A DNA stretch of 64,000 nt. Source: Amaranthus tricolor (lineage: Eukaryota > Streptophyta > Magnoliopsida > Caryophyllales > Amaranthaceae). Location of the stretch: assembly GCF_026212465.1 (NCBI RefSeq), contig NC_080058.1:285001-349000 (forward strand), given 5' to 3'. The notes beneath the pieces are model-generated. The model did no database searches. It saw nothing but the letters and a program-made list of their open reading frames with translations, and had not been told where the DNA came from. The first letter of the stretch is position 1; every line of letters starts with the position of its first letter. Below, one piece after another: positions 1 to 12,158 of this stretch. The translations under genes were made by a program, and so were the position numbers.

Positions 1-1
1 A

Positions 2-826
2 AACGAGAACTTAGAAGAGTGTCCTAGGTGTGGGTTATTGTGCTACAAGCGTAAAAGGGCTCGAGATGCTAAAGGGCCCCGGGCTAAGGTGTTAAGGTAT
101 CTTCCAATAATACCTAGATTCAAGCGCTTATTTTCTATAAAGAATGATAGGGTGACATGCAGATAGGGTGAAGAAAGGTCACTTGCTCACACATCCATCT
201 GATTCTCCGGAGTGGAAGAGTATTGATAGGTTGCATAAGACTTTTGGGGATGAAGTTCGTAATTTAAGGCTCAGACTGTGTACTGATCGAATGAACCCAT
301 TCGGCAATCTTAGTTCTCAACATAGTACTTGGCCGGTACTGTTAGTGATCTATAATTTGCCACCTTGGTTGTGTATGAAGAGTAAGTACATTATGCTTTC
401 GCTTCTTATCTCAGATCCTAAACAACCTGGCAATGACATAGATGTATATCTTGCACATCTCGTTGAGGATTTGAGAAAGATGTGGGATGAAGGCATTTTC
501 GTGTTTGATGCATATGCTAATGAGGAGTTCACCTTGCGTGCAATGCATTTATGCACCGTTAATGATTTTTTGGCATATGGCAACTTATCGGGGTATAAGA
601 ACAAAGGGAAGAAAGCATGCCCAATATGTATAGAGGACATGGAATCCACGTGGATTCCTAAGTGCAAACACGTATTCATGCACCATCGAAAGTTCCTCCC
701 ACGAGATCACCAATATTGTAAGAAGAAGATGTTCAACGGGGAGGTTGAGGACCGTGTAGCTCGTTGACCGTTGACCGGTTATGAGGTTTATAAACAGGTT
801 AAGGGAGTTGAGACTGTATTTGGTAA
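2..826 (+). pseudogene. CACTA (En/Spm) transposase remnant, tnp2 domain
   Basis: Remnant of the TNP2-type transposase (Transposase_21 family) of a CACTA DNA transposon, which would cut and paste the element. The window opens inside the coding sequence with a Cys-x-x-Cys motif (CPRCG) followed by KVLRYLPIIPRFKRLF. The most family-typical stretches are NPFGNLSSQHSTWPV, YNLPPWLCMK, SLLISDPKQPGNDIDVYL, and AYGNLSGYKNKGK followed by ACPIC. The gene is broken. The first frame stops at TAG 164-166 and similarity resumes in another frame near 168. A TGA at 765-767 interrupts it again, after which PLTGYEVYKQV continues in frame to about 826. Similarity then ends abruptly at a different repeat. The left end lies outside the window and no CACTA terminal repeat was seen. 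Family assignment is secure and the copy is clearly dead. Confidence 0.88.
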
Positions 827-1617
827 CTGTTAACTGAGATTACCCGAACTTAATAGTGACCAACCCTAGTCATATCCGAGCCGAATCATGCTCAAAACCG
901 AACTCGATCCGGCTAAAACCAACTTAACCCGAACGAAGTTTAGATCGAACTGCTGTAAACCCGAACCAATTTTTTACATAGAAATATGATTGACTCATAT
1001 TCAATCTTCTTATTAGTTATTCTAATAAAGTCATAAATATTTTAATAAAATAAATTTTATAAATACATGGTTTCATATATTTTTAGAGTTAATAATCAAT
1101 GGTCAATGTTTATTTAACTACTTTTAATCGAATTATATGAAAATTGATAGAACTTTATAATTTTAATTTATGGTTAAATAAGTAAAAGTAACAATGTAAT
1201 AATGATCACTAATTGATTTGCATTTTCATTATTTTGCTTTAAGTAAAGGAACCTTATCATCAATTAAAAAATGACTAACAACTTAATCTGATACTGACTC
1301 GATTAATAGTAATTAGTAATTTGTAATTCGTAGCCGAATTCTACTTGAAAAATACTCGAACCTGATTTGCACCTGGTAAAACCAAACCAATTATTAACCG
1401 ATGACAACCCGAGACAGATTGAAACTTGACACGAACTTCAACCGACACCGAACTGATGCTAACCCGATAGCTCGAATAACCGATCTTCAACCGAACTGTG
1501 ACTAATCGACACGACCAGAGTATGACCCGTCGCAACACGCATCCACGCATCCGAAATACTACTGAATCGAATGACACCCGTCCGAAACTGACCCGATTAT
1601 CCGAATGAACACCTCTA
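827..1617. repeat. Degenerate gacccga-rich repeat with hAT-like right end
   Basis: No coding content. The flanks of this segment are rich in short words of the type cccgaac, gacccg and ccgaact, with an AT-rich middle. It ends at about 1617 in atgaacacctcta, the same right end as the 229-bp element at 12159-12387 and close to tails at 31004 and 49190. The next base downstream is PME exon sequence, so this is the right border of an insertion. The matching left end (tagaggtg) is not visible, so the left part is deleted or very diverged. Placement in the hAT group is inferred from the terminal sequence only. Confidence 0.45.
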
Positions 1618-1755
1618 ATCGCAAGGGTCCGGGAGCTAAAAATATTTCACGTGTTCCATGGATGAAGAAATTGGAAAGCTCTAACATTCAGCAATATAGT
1701 ACTACACAAGCTTTTATTGACCAATATGGCTGGATTGCTGAATTACCAGAATGAT
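1618..1755 (+). pseudogene. Orphan last exon of a third pectinesterase gene
   Basis: From 1618 the sequence reads in one frame as the C-terminal exon of a pectinesterase: KGPGAK, then RVPWMKKLESS, QYSTTQAFID, QYGWIAELPE and a stop at 1753-1755. This is collinear with the last exons of the two intact genes downstream ([23 protein letters not shown] and [23 protein letters not shown], each followed by a GW motif). Upstream, where the rest of the exon and its splice site should be, lies a repeat ending in cacctcta. The copy is therefore cut off by an insertion at its Asn-Cys codons; AAT-CGC stands where the paralogues have AAT-TGC. Exons 1-4 are either beyond the left edge or lost. Confidence 0.85.
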
Positions 1756-2531
1756 GAAATAATTAATTGATATTAGTATTACAGGGTCGTCGATTAGCAA
1801 GGGCAAAGTGGACTATTGCCCAGAGTCTTAAAATTTATAGGGCCCAAAAAACTTAATTTTATGTATATCAGTGATATTAATTTAAATTAAATTTCGATAT
1901 AACTTATTTTTTTGCTAAATGATATGAGTGATTTGTACTTTTTTATAAGTAGTTTAAATATCAACAATAAAAAAAAAAGATGTATTATATTATTCGTTAC
2001 GTTTTGAGTTTTTTTAGGACCTTTTTATCTTTTGCTCGACCTCAATTAGTAATCTAAAATCAATATATAGCTAATGTAGTTTAGATTATTTTTTTATTAC
2101 TATTAATGTTATTATTAATTTCTAATGAAGTTTAAAAATTTCTTTTTTATTGTAGCGTATGTTTATCTTCATTGTTTGATGAAAAAGTTCACCTTGTGAG
2201 GTGATTTGGACTTTAATTATATGATCCAATGGTAACAATTCCGTGCATGCACGAGCTAAGTACATATTTCCTACATTCCTTTATTTATTCCCGATTTTAT
2301 CAAGTTGTATATCATTTTAGTTTGATCTCATTTGTTGAATCAAACACAATTCTACACAAATGGAAGTATACAGAAAAGAATAGCTACCAATTTCAAAGGA
2401 TTATTTTAACCCTAAAAATAAAATGAGCATGATGATTTATTTCTTTTTGTATATAATTTGAAATTATCTGCATTCTATTGTCATCTTTATAGATATAGAT
2501 AAAGTCTTTAAAAACCTTTTCACTTGAACCC

Positions 2532-2535
<4 letters not shown>

Positions 2536-2591
<56 letters not shown>
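2536..2591. repeat. (AT)n microsatellite
   Basis: Uninterrupted AT dinucleotide run of about 56 bp, in the upstream region of the first pectinesterase gene. Confidence 0.97.
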
Positions 2592-2595
<4 letters not shown>

Positions 2596-2821
2596 TAAGA
2601 AGGATGAGAAAGATTTTTATTTAGTCACTATGATATTATGTTAAAAATTAAGAACACTTTTTTGATTTATATCATAGTATTTTTTCTGTGTAATATAGTG
2701 TCTTTTACAATTAAGTGTTTTTGACTTGATCGTGACCTTAGATTTTTTTTATATTATTGAGATTAAGGGTGTAAAATGCTTCTTATCTTTCTCAATTTCA
2801 ACACCCTTCTTTTTTAATTAT

Positions 2822-2829
2822 TATATATA
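2822..2829 (+). promoter_or_regulatory. Candidate TATA box of PME copy 1
   Basis: TATATATA lies 92 bp upstream of the pectinesterase ATG at 2921, which would put the transcription start near 2855 and give a leader of about 65 nt. The call rests on position and sequence only. The region is AT-rich, so a chance match is possible. Confidence 0.45.
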
Positions 2830-2920
2830 GAGTATGAACTCACCTTCTAATTGTTATTAGAGCAAATTCTTGGTAATTCAACCTTAATTAGCAAGGAAAT
2901 TCATTAATCATTTTTAAAAA

Positions 2921-5900
2921 ATGCAAATTCTATTTCGATTATTTGTTTTCTCCTTGATTTTACAAATTGGATACTTCATGGTCTCTAATGCCATAGAATG
3001 TAAACTTAGCCCAACCCTACTAAAAGTAGCACATACAATTACTGTCTCAGCATCTGGAAGAGGAAATTTCACCACCATTACAGGTGCTCTTGAATCCATT
3101 CCAGTCAACAATGACAAGTGGATAAGAATATTTGTTATGCCAGGAACTTACAAGTAAGTAATTTTCTGTACTTTAAAAAAAATTCTATCTTTTTACTTTA
3201 TCTTTTTTATTACTTCTCAGTCTCGTAAAATGTTTGGATCGTCACTCCAACATTTAACCTGGTTTTAGTTGGATATATTTAGTGATATTTATTTTAAAAT
3301 TAAATATCACTATTTTAATTTTTTAATATTATATTGTGAATTTAGTAATATTTATTAGACCTTTTAGTACCATAATAAAAAATCTTACTTAAGTTTTTCG
3401 TGACATAGAATTTAATGATATTATCTCATAAATGCCACTATAAACTATGGTAACAGTTATATTATATATGTCACTAAAGGCTATATTATATGTCACTAAA
3501 TCACTTTTTTATAGTGGAACTTAAAATAAAAATTATTAATTATTACACTAAAAATATAAATCAGCGACATTTTTTTAATGTCACTAAATCCTATATCGCA
3601 AAAAGTTAATTTTGTTGTAGTGTGTTCGTTTCACATAGATTAATTAAAGATGATGTGCATATTATATAAGTTATGTAGTCCTTTCTGCCATTCTTGATAT
3701 AGTTCTGTAATATTATATTTTATCGGCTTATGAAGTACCTAGTATTTATTTAAACGTTCTTTCGATATTTATTGTACATTTGATAAATTTCTAGTATATT
3801 ATGAGTATAAGATGAGTTCATAACGTACATTATTGTTTGAATATATGTAGCGAGAAAATAAAAATAAAGGACAAGGAATGCATATTTGTTGAAGGCCAGA
3901 GCCGTAGAACAACGACAATAAGCTTTGATTCTTGTAATGATACAGCGGATAGTACTACTTTTGCTGTGTATTCAGACAATTTTTTAGCCAAGAATATTGC
4001 TTTTAAGGTATATTTCCTCCCAATTTTTTTAACTTTCATTGGATACATTATTTAGCATTACTTCATGTACTAAATTAAATCAAATAATTACATATTTAGG
4101 TTAGACAAATGTATCAATCGGGTTGGATATATTTGAGAAGAATTAATTAATTATGCATTTAGGTCTATTTATTTTGGTTCAAACTTGGAGTTATTTTGCA
4201 TAAAAAATAATATTTAAATAATTAATATGAATATTAAAAAAATATTATATAAACTAAATTAAATCATATAAATATCTAATAAATGAAAAATATTTTTTAT
4301 GATAAGTTTATAAATGATTTTATATAACTATTTTCAATCATAATTTTAACAGTGAATTTATGATTTGTTAAACACTTGATATACTCAAATTTTAGTCGCT
4401 TTTTTTTATGTGCATTCTTTTTTCAAATTTTAATGTTACCTGTTTTATTATTGTAGTCATGCTTTTTATTTACTGTACGTTTTGTTTCCAAAAAGCTACC
4501 CCTTTTATCATAATTTCTCAATTTGAATTATTACTTAAATAGTATTTTTTATTTATTACCCATCTTGTTATCAATCAAGTAATATACACTTATTTTTTTG
4601 TTGCAATAGTAATAACTGGGTGATTTATCTCACTAAAGTTGGCCTCAAGACCTCAACATATTGATACACGCGTACACAATATTATATTAATAATTTATAA
4701 ACATTTGCAATCTAACCAATAAATAATTGGAAAATTATATAAAAATTGAATGTGTAGGTAATTTCTAGAAAGATTTGTGTAATAATAATATTGTTTTGTT
4801 TGTTGGTAATAGAACTCTTATAACAGAAAAGCAAGGTCAGACACAGATCAAAAAATAGCACCTGCTGTTGCTTTTGGATCTTTTGGGGATAAACATGCAT
4901 TTTATGGTTGTGGTTTTGAAGGATATCAAGATACTTTGTGGGATGAAAAAGGTCACCATTATTTTAAATCTTGTTACATTGAAGGAGCTGTTGATTTTAT
5001 TTGGGGAGCCGGCCAATCTGTATACGAGGTAAATTAATTAACACAGTCTTAATTTTCATATTATTTATAATTATTTTGAAAAATGATGATGCAGGGATGT
5101 CTAATAAATGTAACGGGAGAAGGATACATAACTGCACAAGGTAGAAATTCATCAACTGATACAAATGGTTATGTGTTCAATTACTGCACGGTTTTAGGAA
5201 CTGGCCATGCAGACTTAGGACGACCATACCGTGCTTATTCAAGAGTTATTTTTCTTAATTCAATGTTCACCAAGGTTGTAAACCCTCAAGGATGGTCTAT
5301 TTGGTGTCAACAAGGCCATGAGTAAGTTTCTTAATTAGTAATATATAACAATTTACAAATTTATATTATTTCATCCTTTATCTTCTCGTGCTAACATTTC
5401 AAAATTTATTTCAAATTAATCCCATTTGACTTTTCACTAATTATTAGGTGGATTAAATAAGACCTCTTAGAAATGAGAACAAAAAGGTAATAAGTAAATT
5501 GTTATTAATTTTTCATTAAATTAATTCTAATAACTAATAAGGTAAAAAATACAACTATAAATAAAAATTGGACAAATATGGTGACTTAACCATATTTAGA
5601 AATGGGACTAATAGGAAAAATAAAACGGAGTAATATACTTCTTTAGGATTATAATAGTTGCTAAAGTTGCTGTTGTTTATCAACTGCTTATTTGACATTA
5701 TTTCTCAATGTATAATGTAAAACATAATCAAGTGGGATTTTATTTGATTTGTCTTTAATATATTAACGTTTTATATTTTCTATCATATGAAATTAAAGAT
5801 TTTAAAAATTAAATTTATGCGTTGGATAGTCTAAAAAAGCAAAAATGTAGCAACTATCACTAATTTACAAATAAACTTATAATTGAAAATTGAAGTAAAA

Positions 5901-6111
5901 TACAAAGTTAAACCTAATATAATAATGGTATAATTGCAGGAATGATATTACATTTGCGGAAGTTAATTGCGTAGGTCCAGGGTCAAGTGCTCATCACAAA
6001 CATGAACGTATTTCATGGATGAAGAAGTTGAAAAGATCTGAGCTTGGACAATATTCTACAAAAGCTTTTATAGATTCAGATGGATGGATTAGTAAACTTC
6101 CAATACATTAA
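2921..6111 (+). CDS. Pectin methylesterase, copy 1 (5 exons)
   Basis: Secreted carbohydrate esterase (CE8) that removes methyl esters from wall pectin. Exons: 2921-3153, 3851-4007, 4813-5028, 5095-5321 and 5940-6111. All have GT-AG borders and frame continuity, giving 334 aa. Residues 1-25 form a signal peptide and there is no inhibitor-like pro-domain. Family motifs: [30 protein letters not shown] (catalytic Gln169, Asp170), EGAVDFIWG (catalytic Asp191), ITAQGR and [11 protein letters not shown] (Arg245). Two departures from the usual active site are visible. Pro147 stands where family members have the oxyanion-hole Gln (22 residues before Gln169), and Trp194 and Tyr247 replace the usual Phe and Trp. 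Copy 2 shares all of these, so this looks like a clade feature and not decay. The gene is one of a tandem cluster with copy 2 and the relic at 1618. Substrate preference and enzyme activity cannot be judged from sequence. Confidence 0.92.
3425..3622. repeat. Possible MITE remnant in PME intron 1
   Basis: The intron carries repeated words (tatgtcactaaa, atgtcactaaatcctat) and ends in ttgttgtagtg. The reverse complement, cactacaacaa, is a common start of small plant inverted-repeat elements. The left end is not clear. Confidence 0.3.
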
Positions 6112-6398
6112 AAAATTTACATATAATATCGGACCTCAAACTCAACACCACTATTTCTGAGTCTCAACTAATCTTGTGTATTATTTTCAAGAAATAACGA
6201 GAAATATATTTTCTATAATCTTTTGAGTTTCACTTTAGTAAATTCAAAAACTAATAAAACGATCGAGTAAGTAGTGAAAGATTTAAGTTCTTATTAATTT
6301 TTATTGTAGGATGAAGTCATTAATTAGACGTCCTTACGATTGTTATAGAAATTACAAATGTGATGAATAGAAATTATTTTAAAAAATGATAAAAATAA
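6112..6398. other. 3' flank of PME copy 1
   Basis: Non-coding AT-rich sequence holding the presumed 3' UTR. It ends in TAAAAATAA at 6390-6398, the left target duplication of the following element. Confidence 0.6.
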
Positions 6399-7522
6399 GC
6401 CAAAATTATAAAAAAAACTACACAATCTATACCTTTTTGTAAAAAACTACCTCATGTAAAAAATTTTGCAAAAAACTACCTTATATAATACAATTGTTTA
6501 CAAAACACTACCTTACAACGATTTTTAGCGTTTGACCGTTAAGTTTAACCCTTGACCCTCACGTGATAGTCACGTGATTCTTTAATCAGCCAGAAAACGG
6601 GCCTTAACCCCAGTAAACCCAACTGACCCGCGTTCCCTTCCTCTTCCCTTCCCTTTCCCTCTTCCCTTTTCCTTGCTTAAAACAGTAAAAGCCTTCCATG
6701 GCTGCCACCAAAAGCAACATATATGCACTAAGACCACCGGAAAAAGACCCAAGACGGTCCCTAACAATGCACCAACCACCCAAACTATACCAGCTACCGT
6801 GGCTTGAGCCACCGAGCCGCCAAAGTGGGCGTTTTTGCTCAAGTTTTTCGCAACATTAAAATGAAATTCGACTATCAAATGTTCAAATTATAATTGCAAA
6901 ATAAGGGCATAACATATAAATATCATAAAATTATAGTTTAGAAATTATTAATTATGAAATTTTTTCACAAAGTTCATAAATTCAATCAAATTGGGGAAAA
7001 ATCTAGGGTTTGAAAAACGAAAATGAAATTGCATTTTTGGGTTTAAATTAGTCAATCAAACAACAATCTAATTGTTGGGTAATCCAATTCAAACAATAAA
7101 AACATATTTTGGAAAAAGAATTATACCAAAATCACACTTTTTAATCTTGATGTTGAATTTGGTAAAACACCAAATGACGTGAAGAAAGAATTGTGTTTCG
7201 AATTTCTCTTCTTTTATATAATTTTTTATATTTTGTTTTTAATGGCATTCAAATTTATACGAAAATGAGATTGGGTTAGTTTGATTAGAGGAACCTTCAA
7301 ATGCAAATGGAAATGTCAATTTTGAAGCAAGAAGCAAAACTTGCAGCCATGGAAGCTTCATCAAATGAAGAAGGTGGTCTCTTATAAGGGTCACGTGACG
7401 GTCGAAGGCCAAAATGAACGGTCAAAGAATCGTATTATATATGGTAGTTTTTTACAAAATTTATACATAAGGTAACTTTTTACAAAAATGGGTATAGATT
7501 AGGTATTTTTTATAATTTCCTC
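6399..7522. mobile_element. Non-autonomous Mutator-like element, about 1.1 kb
   Basis: The two ends are inverted repeats of roughly 100 bp. The left arm reads accttttt-gtaaaaaactacct-catgtaaaaaattttg and the right arm is its near complement, ending tggtatttttt-ataatttcctc. The element is flanked by a perfect 9-bp duplication, TAAAAATAA at 6390-6398 and 7523-7531, which is the Mutator signature. The interior has an unusually GC-rich block (about 6570-6860) with ORFs but no recognisable transposase. It could be captured host DNA (Pack-MULE-like), but I could not identify a source. It lies between the two intact PME genes. Confidence 0.82.
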
Positions 7523-8691
7523 TAAAAATAAATGTTATTGTTATCATTTATTTGGTATGAAAACTGAAAAGAATGACACATTTTAATCCCTTTATTATTC
7601 CCCTTGTTATTTCTTGTATGATATGGATTGAAAAGTTTTTTTTGTTTTCATTATTTAACAATCTTCCTATAATCTTTCTATGGTAACCACTCAACCTTCC
7701 ACAATTCTTACCATATTAAAATTTTCAACTGATTTTTTTGGTAAGTTGCTCCCCAATTCTTGCTATTTAATTTCATTATTGATTGATGATTTTTTTTCCC
7801 TAAATCATGATATTTTGTGAGAATATATCAAATGTTGACTCTAATTTTGGTATTTTTTATAAAAAATCTGTTATTTAGTTTTCATGTTTTTGGCAAACCT
7901 TTGAATTATAATTTATATATAGTAATGTAATGCAATTGCTATAATACATGTATTTCTAATTGGACTATATATCATGCTAAATTCTTGGTATGTGATTGAT
8001 AACTTTTTTTTTCCTTTTATGGATAATGTATTTTTATTATTATATATGTAATTCTCTAAATATCATTTATGTAATTCTCTTGCCATACATGTAAAATTAT
8101 TATATATTTTTTTTAAGGGAAGATTAGATATTTTTTTTATTGCACTATTAGAAACTGTATAATGATAACATTTTAAATAGGATGGAGGGAGTACAAATAC
8201 AAATTAATTTTTAATTGATTAAAATCCATTCCCTTTCCATTCAATTTTATAAAATATGCTATTGCTATATATATGTGTGAAAATATTCATCTAAAGAAGT
8301 CCTAATTCCAAATTTGTATTATATTGATTTACTTTCCATCAAACTAATGTAAATTGTTAAACACGTTTCCTAAAATGAAAAACATTTTCTTTGAGACATA
8401 CCATTTTTATAAAATAAACCAATTTAAATTTAAATTAAAATATCTAATAAAAATAAAAAGAGAATATATTTATTCTAAAAAATTAAAGATTATTCAGCAC
8501 ACTAAAATGGCTACTTATTTATACTCCTTAATAATCCTAATGATTTCAAGAGCTTAACTAATTAACCATAAATTCTTAATTATTATACCAAACCACTTAT
8601 TCATTCAATAATAATTCAAAACCTTTTCCTTTTCTCAAAACATTTGATTTTAAGTTCCACACAAAAAAAAAAATAAAATTATTCAATTATA
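7523..8691. other. Intergenic, upstream of PME copy 2
   Basis: AT-rich spacer with no supported gene. gatggagggagta at about 8180 resembles one end of a Stowaway MITE but no partner end was found. The ORF at 8354-8557 is low-complexity Lys/Ile-rich and is taken as chance. Confidence 0.55.
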
Positions 8692-11684
8692 ATGAAAGTT
8701 GTTTCGACTCTCTATTATTTGTTCATAATATTTCAATTATTTTCATGGAAATCAAATGCTAAGCAGTGCAATAAGAACACAAAGTTTGCACCAAATCAAG
8801 TTGTTTATACAATCACTGTTTCTCAATCAAGAAATGGAGATTTCAACAAAATTCAGCAAGCCATTGATTCCATCCCTTCTGGCAATGATCGATGGATAAG
8901 AATTTATGTTAATCCCGGAAGATATTGGTATGTTTTTTATAATAATCCCTTTGATTATGCACATATGACTCGAGGTGAGAGAGCTTTTAGAGTCATATAG
9001 TGCAAATTTAAAGAAACAACCCAAAATTTTATGTGATATGGTCTTACCGTGAGATGTTTCACATGTGCTGAATAGGTCAAATTATTATAATTATTAGCAC
9101 TTGAGCTCTTTGTTTTATAATCGTCTCACTGAAATATGATCTCTTACAAGAGTACCTCAAAGTACAGAAATTAATATTATTATTAGGCCGATTTAATGTA
9201 TCATTTTATATTAAAAATAAATTAATGGAGTAAGTCATCATAAAATTATTATTTAAACTAATTTGATAAATCTGTTGTCCATTCGAATTTGATATTTGGT
9301 AAATATCAAATTAAAAGTTTTTTTTATTATAAGATATGAAATTCAGAAAGACGAAATGAAAATTAAGATGGGATGATATGATATAAGAATATATAAGAAT
9401 TTATCTATAAGTTGTAACAAAAGTTTGAATAAAGTATATACGTTATGGTACATTAAGATATCGAATTTGGGTTGTCATACAGGGAGAAAGTAACAATACC
9501 TTACGACAAGGAATGCATAGTGCTGGAAGGGCATAGCCCTATCGACACAGCTATTTTGTATAATGGAAATCATGAATTTGATCGTACTAGCTCCACTTTT
9601 ATTTCTTCGGCTGATAATTTTGTAGCTAAAAAAATTAGCTTCAAAGTAAGTTTTCTTATTTTTAAATTTATATAGACAGATTATAAATAATAGTAATTCG
9701 TCTTTTTTTTTATGGGTTTTGTTGTGTACAAATATACAATATATATATATTCCTAATCTATAGAATTTTGATTTTCTATTTTAGACCGTCCCATTAAAAT
9801 TGTCTTTTTCTAAGTTTGTATACACAAATTTAACATTGTGTTTAGTCTTTTATTCACATATTTTTTTTCTATTTAACCATAAAACATAGGAGTAGTTATT
9901 ATTCAATTTTTTTATTTTCACCTATATGTATTTGGGGATATTTTTGAAGAGAGGAAGTAAATATTTTATCATAAATATTAGATTTTCAATTTTAATATGT
10001 ATGTTTAAAAAGACCTATAATTTTTTACCTTATATGCATAATATACACATTATGTTCCATGATTCCAATGACTACTGAAGTTATTTCTTGTTGTTAATGG
10101 CAGAATGTTTATAACAATGATGAAAATGGTAAAATACGACGCAATAAGAGCATAAAACCAGCTGTGGCTGCAAGTGTATATGGAGATAAATCAGCCTTCT
10201 ATAATTGTATATTTATAGGCTATCAAGACACATTATGGGATGTTTCTGGTCGTCATTATTTCAAATCATGTCTAATTAAAGGAGCAGTTGACTTTATTTG
10301 GGGAAATGGTCAGTCTTACTTTGAGGTAATTACAACAACACCGCTATAATTTAGGTATAAAAAATTTTATCATGCTTGTCATACTCATACATACAGTTAT
10401 GGACTGTTTGGTGATCGATATCAAATGATAGAGTATGAGATTAATTTATATATTTGTAGTGTAAATTTTTATGAGATGTATCGTGTTATTCTCGTGATAA
10501 TGAAAGTTTGGTTTTATATAAATTTTTTGTTCACAATTTTTTATTACTAGTACATTTTTAAATTATTGCATTGAAATGAATTTGTGAACAAAATGAGATT
10601 GTAAAAAAGAATAAATATAACCGTTAAACTTGTCAAGAGATGAAATTTTAAATGGTAATGCAATGAAATTAATTTTTGGTAGGATTGTCGTATAAATGTG
10701 TGTGGAGATGGATTTATAACAGCACAAGGACGGACATCAGCAGAAGACACAAGTGGATTTGTGTTCAATGGAGGTTTTGTTTATGGAAGTGGTCAAGCTT
10801 TCTTAGGAAGAGCTTACAAGCCTTATTCAAGGGTCATTTATCAAAACACACATTTTTCTCATGTTGTTCATCCTTTAGGTTGGGATAATTGGAATGTTGC
10901 ACTTGAGTAAGTTTCCTACCTAATCTTCTTATATTACGTGTCTGACACATCTTATTTCATGTCAATAAAAATCTGACCACTTTGAAAATTTTTTTGAACA
11001 TTATACAATAAAAGATAATTGTCTACTATTTACTATCCTTGGTTTTAAATAGCTATACTTTTTTGTTAGAGAGAAGTGTAGCTATTAAAAAACGGTTTGA
11101 CTAATATAATGAAAAAAATATGATGTGGTGATCTATCTTAATTTAGGCATCTAAATCCATAATTGTTACTATATGTTACTCCTGTATGATAATCTTAATT
11201 TTGTATTGAATTTGAGTTCCCTAACTATAAAATTATGATTATTTGTTTGTTGTACTATTTTTTACTCGCCCTATAAAACCTAGTAATAAAGAAAATATCA
11301 AAAAATTAAACCATTAAACCCTTCTAACTTTATAGCCATAGTCCACTTTTCACATGGAAGTAGACAATCATCCTGTTTTAGGGAAGGATCATTGATATTG
11401 ATCATGTAATATTTGAATGATATTATTATCAACTTCAATTCAATTAATTACTAATCTTGAGATATTATACTTTGTATTATATTTTTATTAAACTTAATTA
11501 TTTTCTATTTGATGTGAAATATTATAGGAACCAAATCACATATGCAGAAGTAAATTGCAAGGGAGTAGGTGCAAAAAAGGATGGCCGTGTTCCATGGGAA
11601 AAGACCCTTGATGAATCCCAACTATCTAAGTACACAAGACAATCATTTGTTGATCAAGAAGGTTGGATCAATCAACAACCCTAA
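8692..11684 (+). CDS. Pectin methylesterase, copy 2 (5 exons)
   Basis: Second CE8 pectinesterase, with the same exon plan and intron phases as copy 1. Exons: 8692-8927, 9483-9645, 10104-10325, 10683-10906 and 11528-11684, giving 333 aa. Residues 1-24 form a signal peptide. Motifs: [43 protein letters not shown] (Gln174, Asp175), KGAVDFIWG (Asp196), [17 protein letters not shown] (Arg250) and [10 protein letters not shown]. Pro152 occupies the position of the first catalytic Gln of typical family members, as in copy 1. Identity to copy 1 is moderate by eye, so the duplication is not recent. There is no pro-domain. Expression pattern is unknown; short pro-less PMEs are often floral or pollen enzymes, but nothing here shows that directly. 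Confidence 0.92.
9035..9165. repeat. gagacggtctc-type MITE remnant in PME intron 1
   Basis: The left part (atggtcttaccgtgagatg) and right part (atcgtctcactg, then gatctcttacaagagta) are inverted relatives of the ends of the MITEs at 60438, 61471 and 45274. It is degenerate, its boundaries are approximate and no target duplication was seen. Confidence 0.4.
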
Positions 11685-12158
11685 CCACAACTATTAGGAT
11701 TCTAATTCTAATTATTGCTCACTTAAGCTTAATGCAAGACTTAATTAAGTGATCATTATAGTTTGTACTAATTAAATTATTTACAAATGGATTAACTCAA
11801 GGAAGTATGATCTATATGTACCCTTTGAATTTCTTGGACTTTTGAGTATCTTTAAGTTACTCAATCAAATTCAAATGTGGAGTATTTTGTGACTTTTAGT
11901 GCAATAATCTTCGTTATATGGAGTCAAATATTTTTAATTCTTGTTTTGGATATAATGATATAGTTCATTAATTTATTTACAATTTTGATTATGTAATGTA
12001 TAGTAGAATATGTAACTTTAAACATATAGCTCAACCAAATTCAATGTTTTGATCACTATAATATGATAAAGTTATAAAATGCTCAAAACAATAAATTCCG
12101 TCTAGAGTCTAGACAGAAGCCACTAAGTATTGGGGTAAGAATACATAGTCATGCTAAT
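11685..12158. other. 3' flank of PME copy 2
   Basis: Non-coding AT-rich sequence with the presumed 3' UTR. No other feature was recognised. Confidence 0.5.

Larger units (their letters stand above)
1756..2920. other. Intergenic, upstream of first intact PME
   Basis: AT-rich spacer with no supported gene. It holds the 3' flank of the PME relic, a TA microsatellite, and the promoter and leader of the next gene. An ORF at 2229-2426 shows no recognisable motif and is taken as chance. Confidence 0.6.

Noticed and set aside
6582..6878. Minus-strand 98-aa ORF in the Mutator-like element
   Set aside because: Its composition follows a GC-rich and CT-repeat tract, it has no domain I recognise, and it lies within a non-autonomous transposon.
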